Counted from the first letter of the stretch, positions 21,582-33,851 are shown. The stretch: DNA of 64,000 bases from Nymphaea colorata (GCF_008831285.2 NC_045149.1:7714417-7778416); one strand, 5' to 3'. Made by a program: numbers and translations. The notes: generated by a model from the letters alone, not told the origin.

Positions 21582-24500
21582 CTAACTCTTTTCATGCTTC
21601 GGCTGACTTAGCCTTGCAAGAAGAAGAAGAGAACCAGATGAAAGCAGGATGGATGCTGCGAAGCAAAGCAACTCAAGAGGAGAATTGATCATTACTTTCT
21701 TGCTCTTCTCGAACAGACCAACCAGAAGTATCATCACAATCACATGTCCAAGCTTAGTCTTCAGTTCGTTAATGGAATGTATTTCCAACCATTTTGGCCG
21801 TTCCTGTGAAATACAAGATATCATTCAAATAAACCCATTCAACGAATCAAACAAGTATGTAATATATGCAAAAATATCCTCCATCTATTCAGAAGGACCT
21901 ATGGCAAGTAAGATGAGTTCAACTATCATCCAGGATATAAGCACAATTACAGCTTAGGTTTTCTGAGCAGAAGAGTTGCTAAAAGAGACCTAGAAAACCG
22001 TTCTAACTAAAATCATTTTATTTATGAACAAGATTCTATGCCTGAATCACACTTAAATTCATATTCTCTCTCTCCCTTTCTCCCTGTGTATATCTCTCTC
22101 TGTGTCGCGTGCATGCATGTGGTGCATAGGTGCACCAATAATTGCTACCAGCAAAAGCCTTTGGTATTAAAATACAGTAAGATCATTTTTCATAAGCATA
22201 TAGGTAAAAAAAAAAATATGAATCTGCCATACCATGAGCCTGAACATGCCAAGCAGGTTAGATCCGGCAAAACTGTTTTCTTCAGTAAAGGATATGCTCT
22301 GAGGTCGAGTAACATCAAAGGTACTAACAAAGAGCTCGTACAGACCCATTCCAAATACAAACATCACGGTTCCAACAAGGTAAATATCTGAAGAAGAATG
22401 AAAGAAAAATGTGTCAGCACCTACGTAAAAGTTTACAGCAACATTCAACTATTGTTTTTTTCTTTTTTTCTTGTTTTTGTGCTTTTGTTGCATAATACAG
22501 AGAACACTGAAGTTACAGAGATCAAAAAATGGGGGAAAAGATATGATGTGTATGCACATTATAATAAATTATATTTCACTACCGATATAGAAAACAATAA
22601 AAGCATAATGTAATAAATAAGCAATTATTTCACTATTGATAAAGAAACAAACAAAAACAGTGAAAAGCAAACTGTTTGACCTAGAAAATGAATGTTCTAT
22701 GATAACAAATAACAAAAGCGTTGCTTGATTTGGTGAATAGATGCAAAAATAGCTTCAGTAGAAGAATTTATACAAAAAGGTGTCGCTTAAAAGTCCACGT
22801 TTCCAATTTCTCCTTGCATGTTGTTCACAGTTTCATTTGCCTTGGTTAAAAAAAAGGGTTATGGTACAAGAAGATTGTCCCAAACATTCAACGGTTGTTC
22901 CTTACAACATCAAAAAATAAAATTACACCAGAAGAAGGCATAAAACTGATTAAGGTTGCCGGTTGGCTGAACATCAGACCTACCTGAATTAGCAAAATAT
23001 CTGAGATCGACAGCATAAGAAGGCTCAAGCTTTATACCAATTTCATGGCAAGCCTTCCTTTAGTATTTTGACATGTTTGATTAGCTTAATAGGATTTCAT
23101 ACTATTAAAACATATTCAATCAACGTGAGTAATTTCTAGTAACTTGATTTTCTATTGGTCTTCAAAGGTGTTTACATAAAGAACCATGGAAGTAGCAAAT
23201 ATTAGGTAAGGAACCGGTAATTGGCTCAAGGTGAGGTACTGAAGGCACCAAAATTCGAAAAAAAAAGTTCACTGAGAAAATAATGTCATCCTATGTTTAA
23301 CCAATGATTCTCCCGCTGCCAAAGAAGCCAACTTAGAAAGCAAGCAAATAGTCGCGATGAATGCAACTAATGCTCATAGCCAACAGCAACAGCAATAACT
23401 TGAAATGGTTAAATATCCAACTGGGTAAAATTTGGAATATCTTCACATGACATATTAGCATGTCAGAAGGGTTATTGACTCCAAACAGCACAGCTGAACC
23501 TTAATGTATGAGGTCCAAGCTAGTCATCTTCATAATGCCTACTTTGGCAGAAGAGCAAAAAACACAAGAACTATTAGCTTAAAAAAGAATGTTTTGTGAA
23601 AAAACAGTGTTCTGCTGGAGTATATTGAATCCTATTAGCTTAAAAAAGTATAAATGTGTAATTGTTAGTTGTCCACAACCATCAATTTGGAGAAAGTTTA
23701 AAGGCTCTTTGTCAATTAGTCACACTGTAAAAACTATCTAAAAAACATGACATTGGCACTAAAAAAGAATATCAGAATATTTGATACATGCAGAAAAAAC
23801 AGGACCGAAAATGAAAGAAGACATAGGCAGAGAAAAACTTGGCCCCATATATGTCATTGTATTATATTCACCACAAAAACAGAAAATGGTCAACGAAAAA
23901 ACATTTTAAGAATTAATGACCACTAAAGTAGAGCTGGTTCCTCTATGTCTTCCAGATTCCCATCAGTACAAGGGCTGAAGTTCAATGATGCAGACTGGTC
24001 CACTGAGGTTGTGAATCACAATATATTGTTCACATTACACCTCTTCCTTGGACTGTTACCCAACTAAATCTCCTTCTCAAGTAATCCTTTTATAGGAGCT
24101 GAAAACCAAGTCAATTTCCATGTACTGTAAAGCATGTGAAAACGAAATTCTCTTTATCACAGCTCTTCAAATAGATTGTGATGAAGTTTTTACTTCAATA
24201 GCTTTCACGCAGCTTACGTCATGCTTAAAGTACTGAACTTTTTTCTCATTTTCCTCGTAAATCGAAAAAACACCTACCAAAAAAAATCATGGGAGCTAAT
24301 CCTATTGGCTTATTTAATGAGGTCCACGGTAGATGATTATGAGTCTAGGTTCCTCAAAACCATGAAAATTGCTCTTATAATGGCTAGCTAAACACTGTAG
24401 CTCTTGGTTTTCATTTGTAAAAATAGCCTAAACATCGCACAGTTTCTAGATTCGATACATTATATTATGGCATAGACACTAACTTGCATTCAATAAACTG

Positions 24501-25813
24501 TAAAATGTGAACATGGCAACTTCTAAAGCAGGCGCTTATGGGAAGAGAGCGGTGTAAAGTGCAGGTGCCATGAGCCATTTTCCAACAAAACTTGAATGTG
24601 GGTGTGGGACGAGTGTAAGAAAAAATGTAAATAAGTCTAATCAGTCAATCAATGATCAAGAAAAATATTATGGAGCTTACCAATTGCCTCAACTAGCATA
24701 AGAACCATCTTCCCGCCCCCAGAGAAGTACTCAATGAATGAATCCATGACGTAGTTACAGCCCTGAAAGATCACCAAACATTAGTAACAGATCCTATGAA
24801 AAAATAATAAACTCTCATTTGAACATATACTGGATGACAATTGAAAGAGACGAAAATAGGATTATGGCTACATTTGAAAGCGAGAAGGCCACTTTTAAGC
24901 CGTCTTTTACGCCGACAATTAGACCATTTAGTTACTAAAAAAGTCATAAATTGGACGCTACGCAAGTGAGCTTCCTGCTTTAGCAGTATGCATAAGAAGC
25001 CATTCGATCATCAACTACTCGTGTTCCCGAGACAAGGACAACAAAGTACTTCCATAGTCATTATTTTTTACAATTTCTCCCTGTTTAGCTCCCAACTTGT
25101 AGATGAAAACAGAGAGAAAAAAAAAAAAAGGAACGCAGAAAGAGACCAAGAACGGATGAAAATGGAACCACGATCTTCTTTTCTTTTGAAATGATTGACT
25201 TGCAAAAGAGTCTCACGAGGAACTGAGCCAACGGAAAGAGAAGGAAAGTGTTTATTACCTTGATGAAACAGAGCACCGATCCAGCCAAGGAACCGAGCAC
25301 AGCAAAGAACGTGAGAAACCGGCACCGGTAAATAGCCTGCAGACGCCGCCAGAAAACGATGACTCGACAAGGAAATCGTCCACGAGATTACCCGGCTCTT
25401 CCCGATAGGGCTCTAAGCCAGCAGTAATCCAAACTTATCCCACTTCTCCCCGAAATAAAACAGGTGGCAGCTAAGCATGACATGCAGACCCACCAACAAC
25501 AAGAGGAAGAGACCAATAATGAAGAGAAAAGGTCGCTCACCTTCTCGATAGATTCCTCCATGTTCACCGGCTCTTTGGTAGTGGTTTCTTCGGTCGGACG
25601 TCGTCTGAAATCCTGCAGAAATCCCACCGGAGCAATCCTGGTTCCGGTCAGGTTTTCGGAGCTGGGGCTGGCGCCCATGACCGCCAGGAATCTGGGTCTC
25701 CCTCTTCCGGAATTGGCACCAACAGGAGCACGAGGAAGCAACAGCCGCAGGCGCTTCTGGAAGGGTCCGAGACTGCACGTCTCTGCAGGCGATAGCCGAA
25801 GAGCTAACCTCAT
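21582..25813 (-). CDS. UPF0114 family membrane protein, likely plastid-targeted (five exons)
   Basis: The coding exons on the minus strand are 25541-25813, 25259-25336, 24681-24762, 22233-22387 and 21582-21803, in transcript order. Each intron begins GT and ends AG and the phases agree, giving 269 residues. Residues 1 to about 60 are Ser/Arg-rich without acidic clusters, like a chloroplast transit peptide. Hydrophobic segments lie near 98-118, 136-166, 216-229 and 241-262. The run FVFGMGLYELF in exon 4 and KLGHVIVMILLVGLFEKS in exon 5 are signatures of the UPF0114 (YqhA-like) family, which plants share with bacteria and whose biochemical role is not established. Start chosen at the ATG at 25813. 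No frame damage is seen, so the gene looks functional. Membrane location is inferred from hydrophobicity, plastid targeting from the N-terminus. Confidence 0.93.
22388..24680 (-). other. Large intron 3 of the UPF0114 gene (2.3 kb)
   Basis: Bounded by the donor GGTAAGCTCC after the ATTG of exon 3 and the acceptor TTCTTCTTCAG before ATATTTACC. It contains AT-rich sequence and no open frame or terminal-repeat element that I recognise. Confidence 0.85.
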
Positions 25814-25944
25814 GGCTGCCCCTCTTCTCTCGAAGGCGAGTGGAGGGAACAGGAAGAAGCTGATGGGGAGCCGAATGGAGCTGGAAGCAACCGGGCGGAG
25901 CAGGCCTCAGAGTCAGTAGCTTACACAGGCACTTGGGGGGTGAG

Positions 25945-25957
25945 TAAATATATAAAC
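25945..25957 (-). promoter_or_regulatory. Candidate TATA box of the UPF0114 gene
   Basis: On the minus strand the sequence reads GTTTATATATTTA, about 130 bases upstream of the chosen ATG. A transcription start near 25915-25925 would leave a 5' UTR of about 105 bases. Confidence 0.5.
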
Positions 25958-26550
25958 AGCAACCGGCTTGAAGTAAATTTAAAATATACGTAATTTTTAG
26001 TGTACAAAAACCAGCGCGAGATTTTTTTTTTTTTTTAATGTTAGATATATAATTTGTTCAATTTGCATGAAAATACATGTGATTTGGGACATGCTTTTAC
26101 TAGCTTCTATATCAGTCTTTTCTATTTACAATATACTTTGATGTCATAAAAATTTAAAACAAGAATTGCTACCCATTTCCGATTAAAGACAAAAATTGGT
26201 ACATTTGAATTGGTCATTGCCAAAAGATCTGGTTTCCTGCCCAGTCTGCTAGGTTTTGGTCAGGCTCCAAGCTTAAAATTATATATATATATATATATAT
26301 ATAATAAAACTTTTAATAAAAAATATTTTAAATAAGTTATCTGGCAGAGTTAAATCAATCAAAGTAGTAATGAAATTGGTAAAAGCATCAGAATGAAGAA
26401 AATTCTTTATATTGTGAAAAAATCATTAGAAAGTGGCATTTTGAATCGGCTATCAAATAGAATGGGTTTTGTCACCAGATTCAATTTGAATTACAATAAC
26501 ACTAATTTAATAGAAGTAGATCCTAACAGAATGCATCAGCGACTTGATGT
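25958..26550. other. Intergenic DNA with a short (AT)n tract
   Basis: AT-rich upstream flank of the UPF0114 gene with an (AT)n microsatellite at 26280-26303. No gene or clear element. Confidence 0.6.
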
Positions 26551-26920
26551 TAGGATTGTACACGAGCGGAGTCAAGATCGAGCTTCATTCGACTCATATC
26601 TTCTTTTGTTGGAGCGAGTCGCGTTGTACAAGTTCAGCTTGAATTCGACCTGATAGACTAAATCATACTCGAGCTCAACTAGTTTAAGCTTTTTTTTTAA
26701 CTCCCATTCGACCAGATTTTTTTCTTTCTTTTTTTTTTTAAGTTTGAAACTTGCAGAACAAATTAACCTAAATTAAACGAGCTTGTTCGTGTTTAATTGA
26801 ATCGAGCTCATGTAATTTGAGCTAGGCTTGTTTATAAGCTTTGAGTTCTCAATTAAACTAAAGCTCAAGTCAAACTTAAGTAAGCGAATTCGAGTCGAGA
26901 TGGAACTTGTATAATCCTTT
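26551..26920. mobile_element. hAT-like non-autonomous element, GAGTCGAGCTC family (third copy)
   Basis: Begins TAGGATTGTACACGAGC and ends ACTTGTATAATCCTTT, which are imperfect inverted termini. It carries the family's CGAGCTCAACT and ATTCGAGTCGAGAT words. No clean 8-base flank duplication was found, so it is older or its borders are off by a few bases. Confidence 0.6.
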
Positions 26921-28300
26921 CATCTTCTTTATTATTATTTTTTTAATCTTGCAATATTTCAATATTTTTTATTTTTTCCAGTCTGTTCTGAAAAATATAT
27001 ATATATATAATCTTTGATGTTTCTCTCAATTTTAACTCAGCTCAATGATTCTGGCACCCGATTCGATTCGAAAACCGATTTTCACGACGATTGGAAAAAA
27101 ATAAAAAAAATAAAAAAAAAAACCTTAGATTTTGTTCCCTGTCGAGACGAGAATATTCCAGCCACCGTACAAGTTTTTGGAAGTATTTAGCCTCAAGTAA
27201 AAATATTAGGGCCATAAAATTTTAAAACTCGGAAATTCCCATTTATCCATGCGGGCATCTTTAAGCCGTTGATCCGGATTGCTGTACCATCATAGCGTTC
27301 GTTCATCTTATGATGGACGGTTATCAATTTTCTTACTAAGACTCAGCACTGAATTATTTTAAAAGAAAGAGGGAGAAATATGACAGCAAAACAAGTTCAT
27401 TTGGATTTTAGAATTATCGAGTGCATAATAATTGAAAATTAACATTTATGATTTTTTTTTTTAAGAGTAAGTGGTTCATTCCATCGCTCCTAAGAGAGAG
27501 GCCACTGTCCTCCTCACTCTCTGTGCTCGCCCTCTTGAATTTTTACAAAGCAAGCTTCGAGACTTTTTACTGTTGAGAAGTATAACGCACTGTGACGTGG
27601 CAGTGATCATTCCAAGACTTGAACATGAGTCCTTAAAAGAGCCAGACCACATTGCCGCCTAATACGTTATATCACCTACTGTTAGTATTAAATAATGTAG
27701 TGTGCCTATTAATGTATGGTTAAAATATAAATTTTATCACTAAAAAACAGTCATTAGATTTGTTTTTAGCCATCGTTTATAGCGCAATCACGGTTTATGG
27801 TAACTTGAGGCAATTTGTAGTATTTTTTACAACAAATTTTTAAATTTTTATCATCCGACAACTATTCGGCACACGACAGCATCGACTGAACAAGTGTTTT
27901 TAACACGACATTTGGAAATGGGCTGATATTTTTTGCAAATCACATAGTTGATTTTATTCCAGTTTTCCTTTCTCCATAAACACAAGTTTGCAATTAAAAA
28001 GATTTTTATTCACATAAATCTCAATGTTTGTGGTTGTTCTTAACAAAACTCAAATTCATATATGAGGATCATTACGTTTGTTTTTAATAAAACTGAAGTT
28101 TATATATAAGATTTACGTGTCTAATTGTTCCATGAATCATGATGGGTCGTCAAATTGTTTTTTTCATGTAAAAATGTATTTTCTTAATTATCAAATTAAA
28201 AGGGCCAACACAATAAGAACTCATAGGGTTGGAGCAATAAAGTAAGGGGACAGTATCCATTTCAATTCTTGGGCATCAATTTTTTATACTGCTGCAAAAA
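26921..28300. other. AT-rich intergenic DNA with a possible SINE-like scrap
   Basis: Mostly AT-rich spacer. The minus strand of about 27590-27660 contains ACTCATGTTCAAGTCTTGG, which resembles a pol III B box. The small frame at 27471-27662 is probably incidental to it. No gene recognised. Confidence 0.45.
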
Positions 28301-28340
28301 TGAGCACAGATATACAAGTTGAAGCATCATCGAAGCACTA

Positions 28341-28642
28341 TGAACAGGTACTCGATACTCGGTCCGATCAGGCCCTAGCCCAGGCCCAAAAAACCGGTCC
28401 GGGTCGGCTCGATTATTTTTTTTATTTTTTTTATTTTATTTAATAATAATATATATTTTATTATTAAAAATATATTTTATATTCAAATTTTTTATTTAAT
28501 ATTTAAAAAAATATTTTTAATTTTAATCGAGCCGAGCCGAACCGGGCTTGGGTGTCGGGCCCATGCCGGGCTCAGGTATCGAGCGTCGGGCTGGCCCGAG
28601 CCTGAATCTTATCGGGTCGGGCCAGCCCGATGCCCAGGTCTA
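28341..28642. mobile_element. GC-armed, AT-cored element (TGGGCAtcggGCC family, copy 2)
   Basis: Right terminus TGCCCAGGTCTA at 28631-28642. The arms are rich in GGGCC, CCGAGCC and CCCAGGCCC words and the core is almost pure A/T (28430-28520). The left terminus is degraded. It appears to sit inside another dispersed repeat. Confidence 0.68.
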
Positions 28643-28863
28643 GGTCTGATATTTTATGAGATGGGGGAAATGATGAACACTTTAGCCTTCTTGTTAGGCA
28701 GTATGATGAAATATTTTTCTCGTTCACCCAACAATAAAAGCTGATAAAGTGCGGCCTTGGTTATGAGCATGGAAAAATGGTTCTCGTCGATTCCCCGCGG
28801 ACTCTGTATGCCTAGAGGGAGACTAGATTTCTCTAGAACTGTCAGTTTTCCATATGAGAAAGT

Positions 28864-28906
<43 letters not shown>
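28864..28906. repeat. (AG)n microsatellite
   Basis: About 21 uninterrupted AG units. Confidence 0.96.
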
Positions 28907-28909
<3 letters not shown>

Positions 28910-29276
28910 AGAGAGGGTTCATGTATCTCATCAATTTATGTCTCTTTCAGTGGGACGAGTCTGTACCAGTTCAATGAACATAGAGGAGAGAGGGAGAGTG
29001 GCTTTGCTTCCTTGTCTGCTGCTTCTTGTGAACAAGAACAACATAAGGATAACAGCAAATTTGGAGATTGGGTGTTCCAATTGATGTCGATATCCCACCA
29101 GCATCCATCAATTATGAGCCTTCTGATCACATTGGGAAGAAGAATTAGAGATCAAATCTGCTACTGAGTTATGCATTGCGTTTCCTCATTGATCACCATA
29201 TGTTCTAAAGGCAAGTGGGACACCTTGGTCCCGCCGCCTTTGAAATACATGGTCGTGTTCTATAAGAGAGCGGCCC

Positions 29277-29465
29277 CAGGGGCAGAGCTATGAATTTTTC
29301 ATAAAAGGGGTCATATTAAAGTCTTCAAATTTCACAGTGGCCGAAATATCATTTTTTAAAATTTTTATATAGAACAAATGAAATTTTCTAAAATTTACAT
29401 GTAAATTTAAAAAAAAAAAAAATTGAAAGGGGGTCAAGGCTCCTACTTGGTTGGCTCCACCCCTG
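29277..29465. mobile_element. Short hAT-like MITE with CAGGGGCAGAGCTA / TGGCTCCACCCCTG ends (189 bp)
   Basis: Inverted termini CAGGGGCAGAGC and GGCTCCACCCCTG differ at one position. Flanks AGCGGCCC (29269-29276) and AGTGGCAC (29466-29473) agree at 6 of 8 bases, fitting a decayed 8-base target duplication. The core is AT-rich and there is no coding capacity. Related ends occur at 31225 and 55830. Confidence 0.75.
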
Positions 29466-29509
29466 AGTGGCACGATTCCCGCACTCCAATGTTAAGGCAG
29501 TGAAAGAGG

Positions 29510-29796
29510 ATGTTTGGATGACACCTTAAAATCAGGTTTTGTTGCTTTTGAAACTGGGTTTTTGTAGTGTTTGGGAACCATCAAAATTGGGCTTGAAGAA
29601 AACCTGGTTTTAACAAAACTTGGTTTTGTAAAAAAAAGAATGAAAAACAACCCGCTTAGATTATTCATGAAAAATCGAATTTCATCTATAGCATCCAAAT
29701 AAATAAACCAAGTTTTCAATACTCCTTAAAAAAATTGGGTTTTTAGAAAACCAGGTTCTCACAATAGCGGGTTATATGAGGGTGTCATCCAAACGC
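29510..29796. mobile_element. MITE with GTTTGGATGACACC termini (copy 1)
   Basis: Left GATGTTTGGATGACACC and right GGTGTCATCCAAACGCACC are inverse with few mismatches. The interior is built from AAACCTGGTTTT / AAAACCAGGTT words that pair with each other. An internal GTGTTTGGGAACCATC at about 29567 looks like a second left end, so this may be a partial dimer. Confidence 0.78.
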
Positions 29797-29804
29797 ACCC
29801 TACC

Positions 29805-30004
29805 TTTAGTAGAGTTTGGATCGGGCTTTGACGAAACCTGGTTTTGTAAAAAGGAGTAAAAAACAATCCCCTCAAGTTATTTATGAAAAAACAAGTTTTA
29901 GTTGTGTCCCCAAATAAATAAACGAAGTTTTCAAAACTCATTAAAAAACTTGATTTTCATAAAACCAAGTTTTCACAAAAGATGGTTAAGTGTCATCCAA
30001 ATAG
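29805..30004. mobile_element. MITE with GTTTGGATGACACC termini (copy 2, adjacent)
   Basis: Starts AGAGTTTGGATCGGGC and ends AGTGTCATCCAAATAG. Its interior aligns by eye with that of copy 1 (shared AAACCTGGTTTTGTAAAA, CCAAATAAATAAAC, AAGTTTTCA words). It lies less than 20 bases after copy 1. Confidence 0.75.
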
Positions 30005-30109
30005 TTTGTAGACTCTATATTAATGTCATAGATAAGATATTCTATGGAACTGCTTCAAAAGAAAGAAAGAAAGAAAAAGGAAAAAATATATATATATCAA
30101 AACCAGTTT

Positions 30110-30473
30110 AACAGCCGACTAAGAAATCGGACCGGATTCAAGTTTAAGAAACGGCATCAGATCGGATTTGCATTTGGATTTGGTTTAAAATAAATATATA
30201 GTCTTATTTTGATTCGGATTCAGATTAAATTTCAAATAAAATTTTAAATCCAATATTCATACATTTTGAGGTTGGTTTCAGCAAATCAAAATGTACTTTA
30301 GATTCACTAATTGTATATCTAAAATTTGGATGCGGTTTCAAATGTGAAAATAAAAGTCAGATGCTTCAGATATGGTGTAAATTTTTCTTTATTCATATTC
30401 AAATCTGAATTCGTGAACATGGGCCACCGGATTTGACAAAGGGTACATCCAATTCGATCTATTGAGATTCCTA
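30110..30473. mobile_element. AT-rich repeat with hAT-like right end (CAAATC/GATTTG-rich family, copy 2)
   Basis: Shares with 9495-9967 the words ATTCAAATCTGAA, CGTGAACAT and TTCTTTATTCATATT in the same order near the right end, which is GAGATTCCTA. Left boundary uncertain. Confidence 0.55.
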
Positions 30474-31224
30474 ATCCTTGGTACTAAATGAAACTATAAC
30501 CATAAACATCATTAACGGGTTTTAAACGATGAGGTTTAGGTATTTTTCGATAAAACTGAAAAAATCGAGAAAATCTCTGTAAAAATTCAGCAAATTTTAA
30601 AAAAAAAAAAAAAATTGAAAAACTAATATGAGAACGTAAAAGCAACTTGGTAAAATGATGTTTTAGTAATGATAAAAATGAAAACAAGTAATTTAACTTA
30701 AGTTTTAAACTTTAAAACCAAAATACTGTAAAAATAATGACAAAAAACATAATCAAAATGTGAAAAGAAGGCGAACATTTCATTTTGGAGTTTTTCCAAA
30801 GAAAAAATAAGTTTTTTTTTCATAGTTTTTGACATTTTTTTCTTGTTTTCTTCGAAAAAGACGGATTTTCTGGGCCTAAGAATGAAACTTACACATTAAT
30901 ATTCTACTAGAAACCAGTTGAAAGAAATCAGTTAATAGGTAAAAGAGATCACTGATTGAATTGGTGCAACCTTTCTTCAACATCTACTTTAAATAATCAT
31001 GCAGAATCAAACCTTCTCTGCCATCATGATATTGAGGGCCCTTCCCTCTCTTGGAGCCTCACACAGATCATAGCTGCATAATATCTGCTCTGCTCTGCGT
31101 TGTTGATTGAAAGAAAGAGAGAGAATGATCTAGAAAGAGGAAGGCAAGTTGCTAAAGCATAAGAATCCCAATTGCACTATCTTTCAATGTTCCACTTGTG
31201 CCACTTCATGCTTGTCACCATTCA

Positions 31225-31410
31225 TCTATCATTGGTGGTGGAGCCCGAAAATTTTAATTAGAGGGCCCAAACAATATATTTTTAAAATTTTTACAGGGGT
31301 CAAAAAAGCCAAAAAAAAAAATTTCAAATTATAAATTGTAAATTCTGTTGTTTCAAAATTTGAGGAAGAGCCATGACTCCTGCCCGCCCCAAGCTCTGGC
31401 CCTGGCCATC
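31225..31410. mobile_element. Degraded GGGGCGGAGCC-ended MITE
   Basis: Left TGGTGGTGGAGCCCGAAAAT and right ATGACTCCTGCCCGCCCC are loose inverted ends around an AT-rich core with the word TTTAAAATTTTTA. It resembles the elements at 29277 and 55830. Confidence 0.5.
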
Positions 31411-31479
31411 ATTCATGTCTTATTCTACAACATAGTGGGCAAATTGCCAAGTCACATGGGTACATCAAAATTGGTGAAG

Positions 31480-31915
31480 CACCCGAGTCGACTTGGGTGC
31501 AGGTGCGATCCGACATGGCACACGACTGCCGACTGCACTCACTCTTTTTTTCTCTTACTTCATTTTTTTCTCTCATTGTCTTTTTCCTTTTTTTTCTCCT
31601 GCTTCTGCTTCTTGACAAAGTCCAAATAATCAGTAGGTACAATAATAACCAGATTTGTGAGGATTTTAATCACTTTTGGAATATATAAATATATAGAACT
31701 ATTGCCCTTATTTGTTTAATTACAAATATGTAATACACGATCTGCGCAACAAGCACCTGCTTCTTAATCGTAAAATACTTATATAAGAGATTGTATATAT
31801 GTAACATATATCTATATGCTCTTGCTGCACCCGCGTCCAATTTTTTTTGGAAGTTGTCGCATCCCGCATTCCCATTCGCACCTGCACCTCGCACTCATGT
31901 GACATAAGCAAGCTG
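31480..31915. mobile_element. GCACCCGCAC-family element (copy 2)
   Basis: GTCGACTTGGGTGCAGGTGC at the left faces TCGCACCTGCACC-like words at the right. The right half (GTCCAATTTTTTTTGGAAG, GTCGCATCCCGCATTCCC, CATGTGACATAAG) aligns with the element at 18800-19115. The AT-rich core contains CT-rich and TATATA stretches. Confidence 0.52.
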
Positions 31916-32019
31916 TTAAATCCATGTTGCCAAAGTCAGATTCGATCTCCCTGAGGCTGGAAAGCCAACTTGATTCCCTGCTGATTCAAGAGTACCACCT
32001 ATCAGTTTTTTAATTATTT

Positions 32020-32190
32020 TTTGAGTTTTGAATTTTTTTAGTTTATTCATTTTAATATGTTTTCTATTTAGTTTTTTAAAAAATATTTTTTAATATCTTT
32101 GGCTTATTCACAACCGATTCAAATGAATCGACCAACTTACCAAATCTGCGGCTCCACCGATTCGTTTGTTGACCAATTTTTAGAGCACTA
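32020..32190. repeat. GATTCG-type repeat fragment (copy 2)
   Basis: AT-rich sequence leading to ACAACCGATTCAAATGAATC and CTCCACCGATTCG, resembling 12560-12660 and 61930-62200. Confidence 0.4.
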
Positions 32191-32544
32191 TTGAAGCATG
32201 TAAAATGCCATTGTGTTTTATCAAGTACTGGAAAAAAAAAAAAAAAAACAACACTCTTATGGTGCATTTCATAGTTTCATCTCATACCTGAGGCTGATAT
32301 GAAATCCCTTTTAGGTAGGGTGAAAAGAGTAAACAAACATTAGATTTTAGATCCATAGAAAGATGAGGATTTGAGATCTTTGGTATGTAGCCAAACCTTA
32401 CATTTGGGGTTTGATGGATATCCAGTTAATTACTTTGCATTTAGTTAGGGTGGGCATAAAGGATGGGGTGAGTGATAGTAGGCAACTAGTTTCTATTTTG
32501 AGTTCTCATATTATCAACACTTTATACTGCGAAATAAGAGACAT

Positions 32545-32693
32545 TGATATGCAAGTTGAAGTATAATGTGGGTTGAAACCAGACCTAATGCTCTGGGGGA
32601 GGGGAGAGTGAAGGAAGTGTGAGAGCTTTAGGTTTCAGCTAAGCGGTAAGATGAAATACTCTTCTTGCTCACCGAAAGTAGAATGGTTATATT
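32545..32693. repeat. Dispersed repeat ending CTTGCTCACCGAAAG
   Basis: GATATGCAAGTTGAAG at the start and ATGAAATACTCTTCTTGCTC near the end match, in order, the two halves flanking the GC-armed element at 28341-28642. The stretch at 18166-18302 is also similar. Class unknown. Confidence 0.45.
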
Positions 32694-32979
32694 GTAATTT
32701 TTTAAGTAAGAAACGTTTCAAAAATGCATATGCAGGCTGTTCTGAATCTTCTGATGTGGCAGGCACAGGTCAGTTCAGTTCAATTGAAGATCTCGGATCA
32801 AGCCTCGGCAATATTATTCTGTCGCTTGAGTTATAACCACAAAACTTTCCGCCTATCGTCACACACCACGAAGAGATAATGGTGACATGCTTCTTAGTCC
32901 TACTTATATTTGAAACCCTTAATATTTTATATTTTAATACCATAGTTTATTTGATTTGGCCTTAAATTGAAACAAAAAC

Positions 32980-33520
32980 TAAGCAGAACATAACGGAAAA
33001 GAAGAAAGCATAGGAACAGAGAAACATAACAACACTACAGCAGAACTTTTTTCTCTTAATATATAAAAATTTTGTGGCCAACAAATGTTCAAGGTTGCAC
33101 GCCATACCTTGAGATAGAGACAGAGTAGTTTGGAGCAAAGAAAGATAACTGTATGAAACGAGAATGTGTGCTCCTGGAGAGAGAGAGTGAGAGATGGAAT
33201 TGCCGGCGGCCAGCGGGAGTTTGGAGACAATCGAGAGAGAAAGAGGCCCAAGCTGCGAAACAAGAAACCTTCAATTCTAGAGGTGTACAGGAAACTCAAT
33301 GAACAGCGGCAACCCACTGTCCAACGGCGGCGACAATCTATATGACCTAAACGGGAAAGATAACCGTTCAAGTCTCGAGCAGTGGCGAGAAAGGAGAGAG
33401 AGACAAACCTGGTGCCCGTGAGAGTCTTGACGAGTAGTAGGGAGGGAGAGAGAGCAATGCAAAGTCTCAATCGAAGTATCTTTTGCAGGCGGGTGGGTGG
33501 AAAGGGTATACATGATAGAA
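32980..33520 (-). other. GC/CT-rich island resembling a minus-strand gene leader, no protein assigned
   Basis: On the minus strand this island is rich in CTCTCT runs and CG dinucleotides, unlike the surrounding AT-rich DNA. It ends with a plausible splice donor (CTCAAG followed by GTATGG near 33105). The 163-codon minus frame has no recognisable domain and a Leu/Ser composition typical of CT-rich leaders. I could not find downstream exons. It could be the 5' part of a non-coding or decayed gene. Confidence 0.3.
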
Positions 33521-33849
33521 AAAGATAAACTTTTCTTTTCCTTCGGATTGTATTTACATTAGAGTATCATTTCTTTTTCCTCTCTTTGCAACCAAACCCA
33601 TTTCTTTTTTCTTCTTTTTAATTAGTTAAACAAACAAAAGATTGATTCTTCTTTCATTCCTTTTCCATCCCTTTCCCTCCATCCAAACAGGACATTAGCG
33701 ATGTGCCAAGAGTTTTTAAGGTACCAATGGTGACACATTAAGAGTTTATAAGAGTGTCATCAGCAACACATGAAAAATTACTAAAAAGGTTCTCGGCGAT
33801 GCACCAAAAGTTTTTAAGTGAGCTAATTGCTATTGTCAGAGATGAATTA

Positions 33850-33851
33850 TA

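Noticed and set aside
25464-25919. 151-codon plus-strand frame
   Set aside because: It lies antisense to exon 1 of the UPF0114 gene and has no recognisable motif.
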